Notes under the pieces: model-generated
Told to the model about the DNA's origin: nothing
The model's database searches: none
What the model saw: only the letters and a program-made list of their open reading frames with translations
Source: Coriaria nepalensis
Lineage: Eukaryota; Streptophyta; Magnoliopsida; Cucurbitales; Coriariaceae
NCBI GenBank assembly: GCA_027186245.1
Contig: CP114498.1
Location: 8,735,001 to 8,799,000 of the forward strand
Direction of reading: 5' to 3'
DNA: 64,000 bases
Part shown: piece after piece, positions 12,525-23,696 of the stretch
Numbering within the stretch: the first letter of the stretch is position 1
Layout: each line of letters begins with the position of its first letter
Program-made: the position numbers and the translations under genes

Positions 12525-14167
12525 ACTAATTACTAATTAGTCGATGGTGTAATATGGTATTATATTAATTTTCTGCACTTAATTCATCATTTATTTCATA
12601 ATTGGATTTGCGAACAAACTTGGGCCAATGGCCCTAACTCTTCTGCCTTCTCGACCCAAATATCCGTAAAAAGATTTTAAAAGCCTAAATCAATCGAGAT
12701 ATTTAAATATTCAAAGAAAAGTTCGGATAAATTTTTAAAATTTAATATAAATTATAATAAATATTTAAAATAGATAAAATATTAATATCTATATCATATA
12801 ATTGTTAAGTAAATATTAAAATATAAATTCAATCAAATTTAAAATTTTTATTTATTTACTTTTATTTCTTCTTAATTTCCACTTACTAAATGCCACCGCC
12901 CTCCTCCACGGGTACTACCAACTTCTACCACTAAATAAAAATATTAAAATTTTAATTTATTTTATCTTTCTTTATCTAACTCATAAATATCAAAATATTA
13001 AACTCTCAAACTTATATGTTGGTTGTGTTACTATCAATTTCTACTGACGATATAAAAAATATTAAAATTTAAATTATCTTCTTTCTTTCTCCTTATCTCT
13101 TAAGTATTTAAAAAATTAATATTAGAATATTAAATATTAAATATTTATATTTGCTAGGTAGTGGAGGTGAATAAGGATGGTGGTAGCAATGGTGGAAATG
13201 AATAAAAAATTTAGAATTTTTTTTTTAATTAAGCCGATAATAATATTAAAAAAATATTAAAATTTGATTTATTTAGAATTTAAATAATTATTGATGTAAT
13301 ATTCTATTTATTTTTATCGAAATAAAAAATTTATTATAATTATTAAAAAGTTTGAAGATTTATTATATTTCCCCAATATTCAATTATACTTCAAATTATT
13401 ATTATTATTTATGTATATATATTATATACATGGTAACTACGTACATAGTTTGGCAGTTAATCAAGAAATAATAAATCAGAATCAATATCTCACCAAGGGC
13501 GGTTCAATTAGTTGCCCAGTTGGGCTGATACGATGAACACAGTCCCACACAAATTTGATCCTTCATTGGCAAGTAAATGAATTTAGGCAAGGACAAAACA
13601 GTAATTTAGAAGCAACCCAAGTTGAAAAGTCACTAAGACTGCATGAGATATAAACAAATTTGGCGCCTCTTCATTTTTATTTTTTTTTTGGAAAGTAGCC
13701 ATCAATCTCTCTCTAATCTATTCATTACAAAACATAACTTGTCTTACTTTCTTTTTTTTTTTTTTTTTTGTGTCTGAAAATCTCCGCCCCTTCATCTTCA
13801 TTCAAACTTGGAAAATTCAGAAAAAAATTACAGGTACTTTTTTTCCTGATCTTCTCTCAGTCTCTGTCTCTCTCAGATTAAGTTGTATTTTTTTGTTTGT
13901 TTCCTTAATTTTTCAGTATGTCTCTTTCAAACCACTTTCTTTGCTTGCAAGCCAAGTCTTATAAACTTATAATATATATAAGAATAACAATAGATAGAGT
14001 TCTTGGTTTAGATTGCTCTTCATATACGTCTGCAACTAATTTCCAGTTTTTTGCTACGATCAATTTGTTTCAACTCTAGTCAGTTTTTAGCTTGCGGTCG
14101 ATATATCCCACTTAGTTTCAGAAAGGCTAAATTTTGGACTTTTTTTTTTTGGTTTTAATTAGATTAG
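12321..14167. other. AT-rich intergenic DNA
   Basis: This holds the 3' flank of the zinc-finger gene, a TA microsatellite (about 12494-12520), and AT-rich DNA with short direct repeats built from aatattaaa words (12760-13330). Pyrimidine-rich sequence at about 13690-13920 may be the promoter or leader of the next gene. No other gene is seen. Confidence 0.45.
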
Positions 14168-16499
14168 ATGGGTCATCGTGAAAGCTACAATCATCAGCTT
14201 CTTCTTCTGTCGTTGATATTACTAGTATGGAAATGTCAATCATGGGGCTGGTTCTCTTCAAGTAGTACTAGTACTAGCACTGATTATCAACATGATCATG
14301 ATCACAAGAGTAGTTATAGAAATAGCATAGCTGAATTTTCCATGGAAGGGCTCAATGATATGAAAGGGGTCAGGTTCGTTGAAAAGGCAAAGAAGAAACT
14401 AGCTAGTGCAAATTCATGTTGGCAAAATGCTTATGGTCATCTCTTTTCCGGCTGCTCTGAAATCTTAGCCGTCGATGAGAAACGGTCAAGGTTCGCTTGG
14501 CATCTTAGCGATTGCTTCCAGAAAGATTCCGGTAGGCCCCCTTTTCCTTCTTGTGACCCGAAATCTACTTCCTTGCAGAAATGTCTTAAAGCCCTAAATG
14601 AAGCTGAGCACAAAGTCTACCTTGAATTCTACCTTGAAACCAGCTTCATTTGCTACCAACTTCAGTTAAGTGTGAAACCTTTATTCTTTTATTCTTTTTT
14701 TTTTCCTTGTTCAAATAATCAATCGGTTTTCTTTAATTATTACTAATTTATTATTATTATTATTTTGGGAATTTTTTTTAGGGCTCATGCATTTAAGCAT
14801 GAAACTGAGAGGTTAGTGAATGAATTAAAAACATCAGCCCAAGAGGCGGAAGAAAAGTTGGAAACTATTGAATATCAGTCGGAATATCTATTACAAAACA
14901 CTAAACGGATTCAAGATTCCTTGAACTCGACAGATTCGCTACTTCAAGAGGTAGCTCAAGCATCGAGAAATGTAGAAGATCATATAGGGGTCGTCTCAAA
15001 GAATTCGGAAGCCATCTATGAACAATCAAAGAGAATTGCAAGTACTCAATCGGAAATCCAACAAGGGCAATCGCAAATGAAGGAGAGTTTGGAAGAAGGG
15101 ATGGTTGCTCTTCAAGAAACTTATAGTGGTTTGGGCCAAGAGATAGCTAAGTTAAGAAATGAGACAATGGGGATTGAGAAGGAGATTTTGGTACTTGGAG
15201 ATGAGATGTTTATGAAGATGAACAGTTTGCAAAGTAAAGCTAATGACATTGGTGATATTGCTGGGGATTCTTTGGATAAGCAACAACAACTTTTAGATGC
15301 TCAATCTATGGCCCTTAAGCGTCTTGAGTCCTTAAGCAATTATCAATCTCAAGCCTTAGAAGAGAGCAGGTAACTAAAAAGAAGTCATTAGACGTTATGT
15401 TATATAAATTAGTAATATAAACAATTAATAGATCTTATTTGTTTATATCATTGTAGGAGGACAATGCAAAAACTGGCTGAGTATGGACATAAACAGCGAG
15501 AAGAGCTTCTTCGTCGGCAAGAACAAATTCAAAGTGTTCACAATCGCTTAATGGAAAGCTCAAAGTCGATCCTCGACGCTCAGGTAATTAAGTCTTACTG
15601 ATTTGGTATGCATGATAGACATTGTTCGATCATTAAGAAAAAGTTATATTAATTGATCAATTGACTAATTACTAATTAGCGTTGTTCTTTATCTCCTTTT
15701 TTTTCTTTTGTGAACATTCACAGGAATCTTTTGAATCAAAGCAAGCGAGCATGTTTGCTGCACTTGATAGACTTTTCGCTTTGCACAATGCAATGTTGGT
15801 TGAGTCATGTTTAATCAAAGTTTTCTTCATACATTCAATCCTAATCTTCATCATCTACATGCTTACTAGCACAAAACAAACATACACAGTGAGGCCCTGG
15901 CTGTACATCGGTACGTACATTTATCGACGCATAACATTACTTATCGCACGTTTTCGATTGCTAATCAAGCGTCTTAACATTATAATTACCTTTTCCTTTT
16001 TTTGGCAGAGGTGTGTGTTGCATTCATTGTAGAAGTTGCAGTTATTCGGTTCATATCGAACTACATCGAACAGAAGACATGGACCGTTAATACAGTCCGG
16101 TCGAGTTTCCTGCTCCTTGCATTCCTGCAGCTTCTATATGCTATATGCACATACAGGTACGGAAAGTGATCGATAATTAGTTAATACAAAACCGGGTTAA
16201 TTTAACTAATCATGCCTTAATTGTAATACTTATGCAGGGATTATGAAGTGTTGAACCATCAAATATTACTAACACTAGTTGAAAAGGTTAGTGGGATACA
16301 AAGAGAACACAGGGAACTGTCATGGGGTGATGAAGGTATGCACGGTGAGATTAACTGGTCAAAATGGATTGATTCCGACTTACCAGAAGATATTGGACTA
16401 AATGAAGATCCGGATTATGCAATTCCATATCATGAGGTCGGAGATAAATCCATCGCGACCGTCTCCTCTAGGAGAAGATACAATCTTCGCCGTAGATAA
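14168..16499 (+). CDS. GEX1: GEX1 (Gamete Expressed 1) nuclear-fusion membrane protein, six exons
   Basis: KAR5/Brambleberry/GEX1 family, nuclear-envelope proteins required for nuclear fusion at fertilisation and for gametophyte development. Exons deduced from GT-AG sites and frame: 14168-14664, 14782-15369, 15457-15583, 15724-15910, 16009-16156, 16238-16499. They join in frame to 602 codons, close to the roughly 593 aa of Arabidopsis GEX1. A signal peptide is visible (HQLLLLSLILLVW, ending near residue 25). Next comes a Cys-rich ectodomain (about 80-165: NSCWQNAYGHLFSGC, SDCFQKDSG, FPSCDP, SLQKCL, FICYQLQ), then a long coiled coil (about 170-420, rich in E, Q, K, S). Three hydrophobic segments follow (IKVFFIHSILIFIIYML, VCVAFIVEVAVI, SFLLLAFLQLLYAIC), and the tail ends in basic residues (SSRRRYNLRRR). 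Nothing looks broken. Gamete-specific expression is known for the family but not visible here. Confidence 0.92.
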
Positions 16500-17140
16500 C
16501 TTCTTGTTTATGTTTATGTTTTTTATTTATTTATTATATATATAAAAAATATCCGTTTTCTTTTTTCGTCTTCATTAGAAATTCAAATACGTTGAAAAAT
16601 TAAATAAAGATAAATGGTAAGAACTCATTTTGATCTTAATTAAATGATAATAAGTATATTATTCTTTCCCTTTTTCTTTTTCCCCTAACTAATTAGTATA
16701 TGTATTGGCCATTAATTCACTGTATATGGACATTAAGTCACAACACGATTTTGCTGTCAAGCCATGTGTACGACGGCATGGAGCTTACATGATCTATGAA
16801 ATTTGTGATATATTCAGATTTGTGTCAAAAATATAAATACCATGTGGTTGCATATAATATTTATATAATCCTCGGGAATCATGGGATAATTGCTTCCACA
16901 AGAAGGGAGACGTGGAACTATTTTCTCCATTGATGAAGGATCAAGTTGCTCACTCATTCTGAAGTGACGTTTATTTCACTTCTTCAACATCTGGAATAAG
17001 CAGTAAGAACTTTCTCAAGTGTCCGATTTCATAAACATGATTTTCGTTATCGTTCCAGTATCTTACATTGTTCGATTTATGCTCCAGCTACGTATACCTT
17101 TCTTCACACTACTTTCCCAGTTTCCTTCCAGCCTGTAAAT
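16500..17140. other. Intergenic DNA; left flank of the TyDC array
   Basis: The first half is the GEX1 3' flank. From about 16860 the sequence resembles 29870-29970: both contain the words tctccattgatgaa and gatcaagttg. This marks the left border of the first duplicated TyDC unit. No gene is seen. Confidence 0.5.
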
Positions 17141-17149
17141 CCAAACAAA

Positions 17150-17345
17150 ATGGGTAGCCTCAACGTAACATTGACAATGAATGCGACAACTCTTCATCTC
17201 TATTTTCCTCATCCCCTCTCAATATCAATGGATTCAGAAGATGTCAGGCCAGGACTCATGATGATAGATTTCATAGCAATTACCACTATGAAAACGTGGA
17301 GCTATTTTCTCCATTGAGAAACGATCAAGTTGCTCATTGGTTGTG
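17150..17345 (+). pseudogene. 5' coding relic of a tyrosine decarboxylase
   Basis: Begins atgggtagcctcaac, as in the intact genes, followed by recognisable pieces of the Ser-rich N-terminus (cttcatctctattttcctc), the NINEFRR region and the MMIDFIA region, with small indels and altered frame. It ends at ttctccattg, about where codon 50 would be. A very similar relic occurs at 30301-30480. Both lie upstream of a TyDC unit, so the relic was part of the unit before duplication. Confidence 0.8.
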
Positions 17346-17596
17346 AAACAAAACATAGTAATGTTGATTTACGTAACAACATGGAAGAGAGAGGCAGTTA
17401 CAATCATAAGATATGAGCAATATCAATGCATACTTAAAAGCATTAAGATTACAAATCCCTTGTCACTTATATCTTATCTTTACTAATCTGTTCTTATCTC
17501 CACTTATCAGTTATCTCTAAGATTTAGTTCTTATCACTTACAGATTACTTTTTTCTGTCTTACTTATCAGTTACAGATTGTATCTTGGCTCTCTGC

Positions 17597-17605
17597 CTAT
17601 ATATA
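17597..17605 (+). promoter_or_regulatory. Putative TATA box of TyDC copy 1
   Basis: Sequence tatatataa lies about 125 bp before the ATG at 17728. At the place where copy 2 has tatttaaat (23630-23638), copy 1 reads tattgaaac, so the ancestral TATA appears lost and this upstream element is the likely replacement. Inferred from sequence only. Confidence 0.45.
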
Positions 17606-17727
17606 ATTTACCAGTATTCACAATCAATGTATCGAAGCATTTACTTCCTTACCCATTCCCTATTGAAACGAAATCCCATAAAAAATTTCCAACCAATCTA
17701 GCAACTTTCCATCCTTATCCGCACAAA

Positions 17728-19296
17728 ATGGGTAGCCTCAACTTTGACTGTGGACCTCAAAACGCTTCATCTCTCTCTTCCTCATCTCCTCTCAATATCA
17801 ATGAATTCAGAAGACAAGGCCACATGATGATAGATTTCATAGCAAACTACTATGAAAACATCGAGAAATATCCCGTCTTAAGTCAAGTTCAACCCAGTTA
17901 TCTGAGGAAAAGGTTACCAAACTCCGCCCCGTGTGATCCCGAACCCATCGAAACCATCCTTGAAGATGTTCAAGCCCATATTATTCCCGGTCTAACCCAT
18001 TGGCAAAGCCCGAACTTTTTTGGATACTTCCCCTCAAACGTTAGCACTGCAGGGTTTCTTGGAGAGATGCTTATCTCTAGCCTTAATGTAGTAGGGTTCA
18101 GCTGGATTTCTTCACCAGCTGCTACTGAGCTAGAGAGCATTGTAATGGATTGGTTAGGTCAAATGCTTGAGCTTCCAAAATCATTCCTTTTCTCAGGAAA
18201 TGGAGGTGGGGTCATACAAGGCACTACGTGTGAAGCAATTCTATGTACTATAGTTGCTGCTAGGGATCACATGTTGACCCAAATTGGAAGACAAAGCATT
18301 GACAAACTAGTAGTTTATGGGTCTGATCAAACGCATAGTGCGTTCAAAAAAGCAGCTCAAATTGCTGGGATTCATCCCAATAATATTAGAGCCGTTACTA
18401 CCAACATATCAACTTCATTCGCGCTTTCTCCCGAAGTATTACGATCAACAATTTTGTCAGATGTTGAGTCTGGTCTGGTCCCATTGTTCTTATGTTGCAC
18501 AGTGGGGACGACTTCTACTACAGCTGTTGATCCGTTGGGACCGCTATGTGATGTGGCGAAAAGTTTCGGTATGTGGGTTCATGTCGATGCTGCCTATGCA
18601 GGGAGTGCTTGCATATGTCCCGAATTTCGGCATTTCATTAACGGTTTGGAAAATGCTGATTCCTTTAGTCTTAATACCCATAAATGGCTTTTCACTGCTT
18701 TGGATTGTTGCTGTCTTTGGGTTAAGAATCCAAAGGCACTTATCAAATCTTTATCAACTGATCCTGAGTATTTGAGGAATAAAGCAACTGATTCTAAGCA
18801 GGTGGTGGACTACAAAGATTGGCAGATAACACTGAGCCGAAAATTTCGTTCGATGAAGTTATGGTTCGTGTTAAGAAGTTATGGGATTGTCAATTTGAGG
18901 AGTTTCTTAAGAAGCCATGTCAGAATGGCTAAGCTCTTTGAAGGGCTTGTAGCCAGTGATGATAGGTTTGAACTTGTTGTTCGAAGAAATTTCTCTTTGG
19001 TTTGTTTTAGAATCTCAAGTCGTGCAATTGATGAAGATTATGGCATTGATGTTGTCGATTATGATGTTAGTTTGGAGGAAGACCGTGCGAATCAAGTTAA
19101 TAGAAAGCTGTTGGAGAGTGTTAATGAATCGGGTAAAGTTTTTATGACTCATACAGAGGTAAGTGGAATCTTCATGATACGATTTGTCGTTGGTGTATCA
19201 TTGACGGAAGATCGACATGTTGTTATGGCTTGGAAAGTGGTACAAAATCATGCAAATGCCTTGCTCGGTGCAAAGCTTCATAAAATGTCTTTTTAA
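17728..19296 (+). CDS. TYDC: Tyrosine decarboxylase, copy 1 (522 aa, intronless)
   Basis: PLP-dependent group II aromatic amino-acid decarboxylase (tyrosine to tyramine, DOPA to dopamine), a cytosolic entry step to amines, hydroxycinnamoyl amides and some alkaloids. An upstream in-frame ATG exists at 17578, but MGSLNFDC at 17728 matches copy 2 and the family start. Motifs: [11 protein letters not shown] (about 94-104), [12 protein letters not shown] (159-170), His203 in QTHSAF (stacks on PLP), HVDAAYAGS (285-293), and the PLP lysine Lys319 in NTHKWLF. Catalytic-loop Tyr348 (DPEYLRNK) is the decarboxylase residue; aldehyde synthases have Phe there. Ser370 ([11 protein letters not shown]) is the tyrosine-type residue, where tryptophan decarboxylases have Gly. 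Length is typical and the lack of introns fits plant TyDC. Near-identical to the copy at 23697-25265, but behind a different proximal promoter. Confidence 0.93.
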   Translation: MGSLNFDCGPQNASSLSSSSPLNINEFRRQGHMMIDFIANYYENIEKYPVLSQVQPSYLRKRLPNSAPCDPEPIETILEDVQAHIIPGLTHWQSPNFFGYFPSNVSTAGFLGEMLISSLNVVGFSWISSPAATELESIVMDWLGQMLELPKSFLFSGNGGGVIQGTTCEAILCTIVAARDHMLTQIGRQSIDKLVVYGSDQTHSAFKKAAQIAGIHPNNIRAVTTNISTSFALSPEVLRSTILSDVESGLVPLFLCCTVGTTSTTAVDPLGPLCDVAKSFGMWVHVDAAYAGSACICPEFRHFINGLENADSFSLNTHKWLFTALDCCCLWVKNPKALIKSLSTDPEYLRNKATDSKQVVDYKDWQITLSRKFRSMKLWFVLRSYGIVNLRSFLRSHVRMAKLFEGLVASDDRFELVVRRNFSLVCFRISSRAIDEDYGIDVVDYDVSLEEDRANQVNRKLLESVNESGKVFMTHTEVSGIFMIRFVVGVSLTEDRHVVMAWKVVQNHANALLGAKLHKMSF

Positions 19297-20595
19297 TGTT
19301 GGAATGCCTGTTTGTTTCAAATCATGTCTTAGTAATCTTATTATGCAATTTCATTCCAATATGCACGCACAATGTATTATTGAATGATTTTTTTTTTGGC
19401 CTATTAATAAGAGAATGTGAGTAATGTAAGTATTTATCATTTTGATGCAAATTTTAGAATCTCGGATATCACAATATTTTAGTAATGCAAAAGGGTTTTC
19501 GGTTCTACTTTGAGAGAATCATTGAGTATTTATATAACAATTAAATTACATAGTATATTATATAATTAAGTGACATATTTAATTATACGGTGATGACAAT
19601 TCAAATTCATACTCTGGTTACGGATTGATTGTCAAATGCCTTTGACCAACTTGTGTGCCAACCAATTGCCCTTGCATACCGTGGTTATATTAATGTAAAG
19701 GAGTTACACAATAAACTTAATAGAACCAAGAATTAGAAATATGAATTTGCTTCGAGTCGTGTAATAATATCATTTTCCTTAAAGCAAAAATCATTTCATA
19801 TAGAATCGTACACCTTAATAGTGTTTTTAATTTAAAAGAGATAAGACATTTACTTCTTTTCAATTAGTAATAAGTATATCATATCTTTTAAAAATATTCA
19901 TCAGTCTTTCACTATTTTAAAAATATTTGAAATATCATAATAGATCACAAACACTCTGTAAAATTCGTATCTTAAATAATGTTGTCTTGCAACCAAACTA
20001 CTGCATAGTGAAAGTTTATTACAATAATTTGAATATTATGATATACAAGTTTTGAACCATATACTCTGGTGATAAACCATACTCTCCCTTTAGCTAACTT
20101 AGGTAATTGCTTAGAATCTCATTTATAAAAAAGCCCCAAAATTTTGAGATATATATTTAAAATGAAATAAAAAAAAGGTGCCACATTTTTATCAAATGTA
20201 TATATTTATTAGGAAAAATAATAAAAAACTTGGTCCCTCCCACTTACTTTCAATACTTTCATTATTTTTAATATGTTACCATATAAAAGGGCCCTAAATT
20301 AAAATTTGGCCTAAGGCCTAGATAAAGCTAGAGCCGCCATACAAACATTTCACACATGATTTTAAATACAAAAAACTAATTATTAATTAATTGATACTTT
20401 AAGACGTATGTCCATATCATGTTCCTAGATGTTTCAAGCCAAGCCATTTAACTTTTTGGAACGACCAATATTCCACGTTAGATTCAAATGACCCCGTTAT
20501 AAATATTTCAAAACATAATCTCCGCTTGTTAAATTGCGAGTAGACAACACATTGAGATGGATATTAAAAAAAAATTAAGTGTAGTGTTTCAATCA
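19297..20595. other. Intergenic DNA after TyDC copy 1
   Basis: The first about 90 bp (to about 19380) are nearly identical to the 3' flank of copy 2, so the duplicated block includes the 3' UTR. The rest is AT-rich. Around 20030-20340 there is a possible degraded non-autonomous transposon ending in agccgcca. No gene is seen. Confidence 0.5.
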
Positions 20596-20596
20596 C

Positions 20597-21350
20597 TCAC
20601 TTTGATTCATTAAACTCAAGGTAAGATGTTGTATCAGATTTAAGACTCATCTCTCTTGATGTTTTATTCGCTAAATCTCTTATCAATCTTTTTATTAAAG
20701 AATCCGCTAGATTTAGACTTGATCTTATAAAGTCAATAATGATTATTTTATTCATAATCAAGTCTCTTACATAATTATGTCTTAACTCAATATGTCTGGA
20801 CTTTCCATTATATACTTGATTATAAGCACAATGCTAATATTATAGCACTATCACAATGTATAGAAATTGATGTCATAGGTTTTGGTGAAAATGATATTGT
20901 AAATAACAATTTCCGTAGCCTTTCAACTTCATTACATGTTGAAACTAAAGTTACAAATGTTGCAGCCATAGTGGAATCCATTATGCAAGTTTGTTTATTA
21001 GAACTCATAGAAATTGTACCTCCCCTAAGCATAAATATCCACCTAGTCATCCTTATCAATAATTCAACTTGCATCAGAATATCCATCCAAGACAGAAGGA
21101 GTTATCCTTATGACATAATCTTCTGTTTTCTTTAGGTACTTGAAGATTCTTCTTTCACTTATGTCAATGCATGTCACTTGGATTACTTGTGTACGTACTA
21201 ATTCTCCCAACCGCATAAGCTATATTTGGCCTTGTACATATCATTGCATACATCAAACATCCTATTACTTTTGCACAATTCAATTGTGATACAGGATTTC
21301 CAACATTTTAAGCAAATATAATGTTTGGATCAAAAGGTGTTGAGGCAGGA
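20597..21350 (-). mobile_element. Copia retrotransposon fragment (3' end of pol, RNase H region)
   Basis: On the minus strand the frame reads like the end of a Ty1/copia polyprotein. An RNase H stretch includes SDA, FMLRGGTISMSSNKQT (matching the usual GG-ISW-SKKQ) and EVERLRKLLFT. A C-terminal region follows with RHNYVRDLI and NLADSLIKRLIRDL, ending at a stop at 20597-20599. Frames are interrupted and some catalytic positions are altered, so it is inactive. No LTR or integrase is seen on either side. It lies between the two intact TyDC units. Confidence 0.75.
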
Positions 21351-22070
21351 ATACAATCAAAATACAATCAGAATTAGGTGTAGTCGAACTTTTTTGAAGT
21401 GTTCTTCGTTTTTCGATTTTTGTTTTTGTTTTTTGCATGGTGATGCCTTGCCTTTGGCTACAACATCGAAAAAATAGAAGTCAAATTCCATTGGTATTAA
21501 TACAAATCCTATATTATCTCTAGTAGATTCTAATGTAATCACATCCGTTCAAGTATAACAGCGCAAACACTTGTTAGTGTGTTTACGAACAAGATCTTTT
21601 ATTTTATTTTACATTTCCATTCTGTATCGCCTCTCACATATCTTTCATATCAAAACTATTACCAAAAATACTTTGGTAACTTCAACTTGTTTCAAGTTAG
21701 CTCCAAAAATCAACATGTCACTGTTTATATATGTAATAGAAAATCTACGAATTTCCTTTTAAGATAAAAGTGAAGCTTAGCTTGTATGATTATAGAAGTT
21801 GTAGAGACAAATGAATATGTTTTTCTATAGCCAAAAAGTTTCATATTTATTATTTATAAATTGTTTATTTAAAAGTAAATTTATATATCTTTAAAATCGT
21901 GTTATTTTTATATACAACTATTATATCAAATTTGAAAGAAACAAGATTTTATTACAATTTGTCTGATAAAAAATATATATCGAAATCTTTTTAAGAGAAT
22001 CAATCTCTTATATATTTATCCAGCAGCTAAAATTATAGCAATCGGGTGATTATTATCTAAAGCAGCAACT
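21351..22070. other. AT-rich spacer
   Basis: Nothing coding is supported. It may contain more decayed sequence of the adjacent Copia element at its left side. Confidence 0.4.
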
Positions 22071-22131
22071 TACTTCCGATGTATTTGAAAATTTCTCGAT
22101 TTCCACGGTAGAATTGATATGTCAATAGCGG
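22071..22131. repeat. Dispersed block marking TyDC unit borders (copy A)
   Basis: Contains gtatttgaaaatttctc and then atttccacggta. Related blocks are at about 25790-25820 (truncated) and 28898-28966 (gtatgtgaaaattttctc, atttccacggta). All three share the same order and orientation, which fits borders of a tandemly duplicated segment. Confidence 0.6.
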
Positions 22132-22185
22132 TTTCTTTTTTCTTTCTTCCCTGAATACGTACCACACAGAGTGACAGACATTCGT

Positions 22186-22260
22186 TGGCATTTTTCACAC
22201 AAAACGTCAATAAGTCAAACACTTTTTGATTGTGCATTTTTCAAAAAGTTTAGTCAAAAA
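22186..22260. repeat. Direct repeat with 22933-23005
   Basis: Both copies hold tggcatttttca, then an AAACG(A/T)CAATAA word, and then gcatttttcaaaaagtttag. Spacing is about 745 bp. Both lie upstream of TyDC copy 2, so part of this upstream region was itself duplicated. Confidence 0.65.
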
Positions 22261-23329
22261 AACAAACCGACCTTTTTTTAATAGTACTATTATTTATATA
22301 TATATATATATATATGTCATTTATATTAGGAGTTTAAATTTTAATTTTTTTTGGAGATTTAGGGTTTGTTGAATTTAATTTCTTTAAAATATAAGAATGA
22401 GAATAAAAAATAAGATTGAATGAATAAATAATAATAAAAAAAAAAGATATTATTATGAGATTGAATAAATTTTAAAAAAATATTTTATATAAATAAATAG
22501 ATAAAAGTAATTATATTAAAGATATTTATTTTCATATGAATAAAAAAAGAATTTTTTCATTCTTATTTTCATTAATATTTAAATTAAATAATAGAATAAA
22601 TCTTAATATATCACTTTTTAATCGATAGTACTCTAATAATATTATATCCGTAAAATATAATTAAAATAAAATTATAAAAATATTCTTAAAAAACAAAAGT
22701 ACAAAAGTACTGTAATTCTCCTTCTTCATCAATGATCGAGCAAATATCTGTTAACACTTCCGTCCTTGGTTAGGATCACATGAATGTGTCAAGTAAGGCT
22801 AATCAGATGTTCTTGTGCCACTTTCTAAGTAATATATGAATTATATTGTATGCTAAAACATATAGCATTTAAACCAACCCGATTTGCACAAATCATAAAT
22901 ACATGTTAAATGACATTATACTAAATGACATCGTCTGGCATTTTTCAATCAAAACGACAATAATTCAGCACCTTTTGATCATGCATTTTTCAAAAAGTTT
23001 AGTATGATTGATCATGTGTCTTAAAAACGTTTTTTGTGTTTCAAAATATGAAAGAAAATGACCCAAAATTGTCGACAAGGGCATTTGGCAACCGATTTTC
23101 TTTAAGGATGATCAAATTAATAGTTACCGACCATTGATCAACTGAAAAAGTTCAGAATGGCTGATAAGAAATTCACTAAAACAATAACCGGTCGGTTTAT
23201 CGAATGGTACAAAAATAACAGTTAACGGACCTGTTCGTTATCCGCAATTCACATAAAAAAAAAAACTGAATAATGATTGGACCGGTTGGTGATGGTTAAT
23301 GGTTGATGATGGCTAGTGATCATCGTAAA

Positions 23330-23543
23330 ATTTTTCTTTTGTTTTGGTTGGGTAGTGCTCCCTGGTAGGCGGTAGCCGTGGAGTTTGCCCCCTTGAGGTT
23401 TTACTTTTCCTTGGCGGTAGCCATGGAATTTTCCATTTCTGATCGTTAGGTTGTGACCCCACTTGTAGCCTCCCTAGGTATATATGCCCCTTGATTCTTT
23501 GTCGATGAATATATATACTTAATTTCCACAAAAAAAAAAAAAA
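23330..23543 (+). mobile_element. LINE 3' end with poly(A), inserted before TyDC copy 2
   Basis: About 200 bp of GT/TCC-rich sequence (gtagtgctccctggtaggcg, ggtagccatggaa, tgtagcctccctaggtatat, gccccttgattctttg) ends in a 14-base A run at 23530-23543. This is the look of the 3' UTR of plant L1-type LINEs. Directly after the A run the sequence resumes ancestral TyDC promoter (accaaatccaatttgcacaa), also present in the third unit at about 30551 without the LINE. No clear target-site duplication was found by eye. Identification rests on pattern, not a search. Confidence 0.6.
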
Positions 23544-23629
23544 TAATAAAACCAAATCCAATTTGCACAAACCATTCATAGTACTGCACACGTGATAAAT
23601 GACAATACATATAACCCCCTTCCCCTTCC

Positions 23630-23638
23630 CTATTTAAA
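23630..23638 (+). promoter_or_regulatory. Putative TATA box of TyDC copy 2
   Basis: Sequence tatttaaat follows a C/T-rich run (accccctt, ccccttccc) about 60-70 bp before the ATG. The same arrangement survives in the third unit (catatttaaacgg near 30625-30637). Confidence 0.5.
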
Positions 23639-23696
23639 TGGAATCCATTAAACATTTTCATAGCAAGCAACTTTCCCTCCAATCTGTTAATCCAAA

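Noticed and set aside
14765..15373. Separate 202-codon gene within GEX1
   Set aside because: This is exon 2 of GEX1; splice sites and frame join it to both neighbours.
17578..17727. Upstream in-frame ATG extending TyDC copy 1 by 50 codons
   Set aside because: It lies before or at the probable TATA, is absent from copy 2, and the family starts at MGSL.
18317..18775. 152-codon frame inside each TyDC gene (also 24286-24744)
   Set aside because: Overlapping out-of-frame shadow of the TyDC coding sequence. Its identity in both copies follows from DNA identity.
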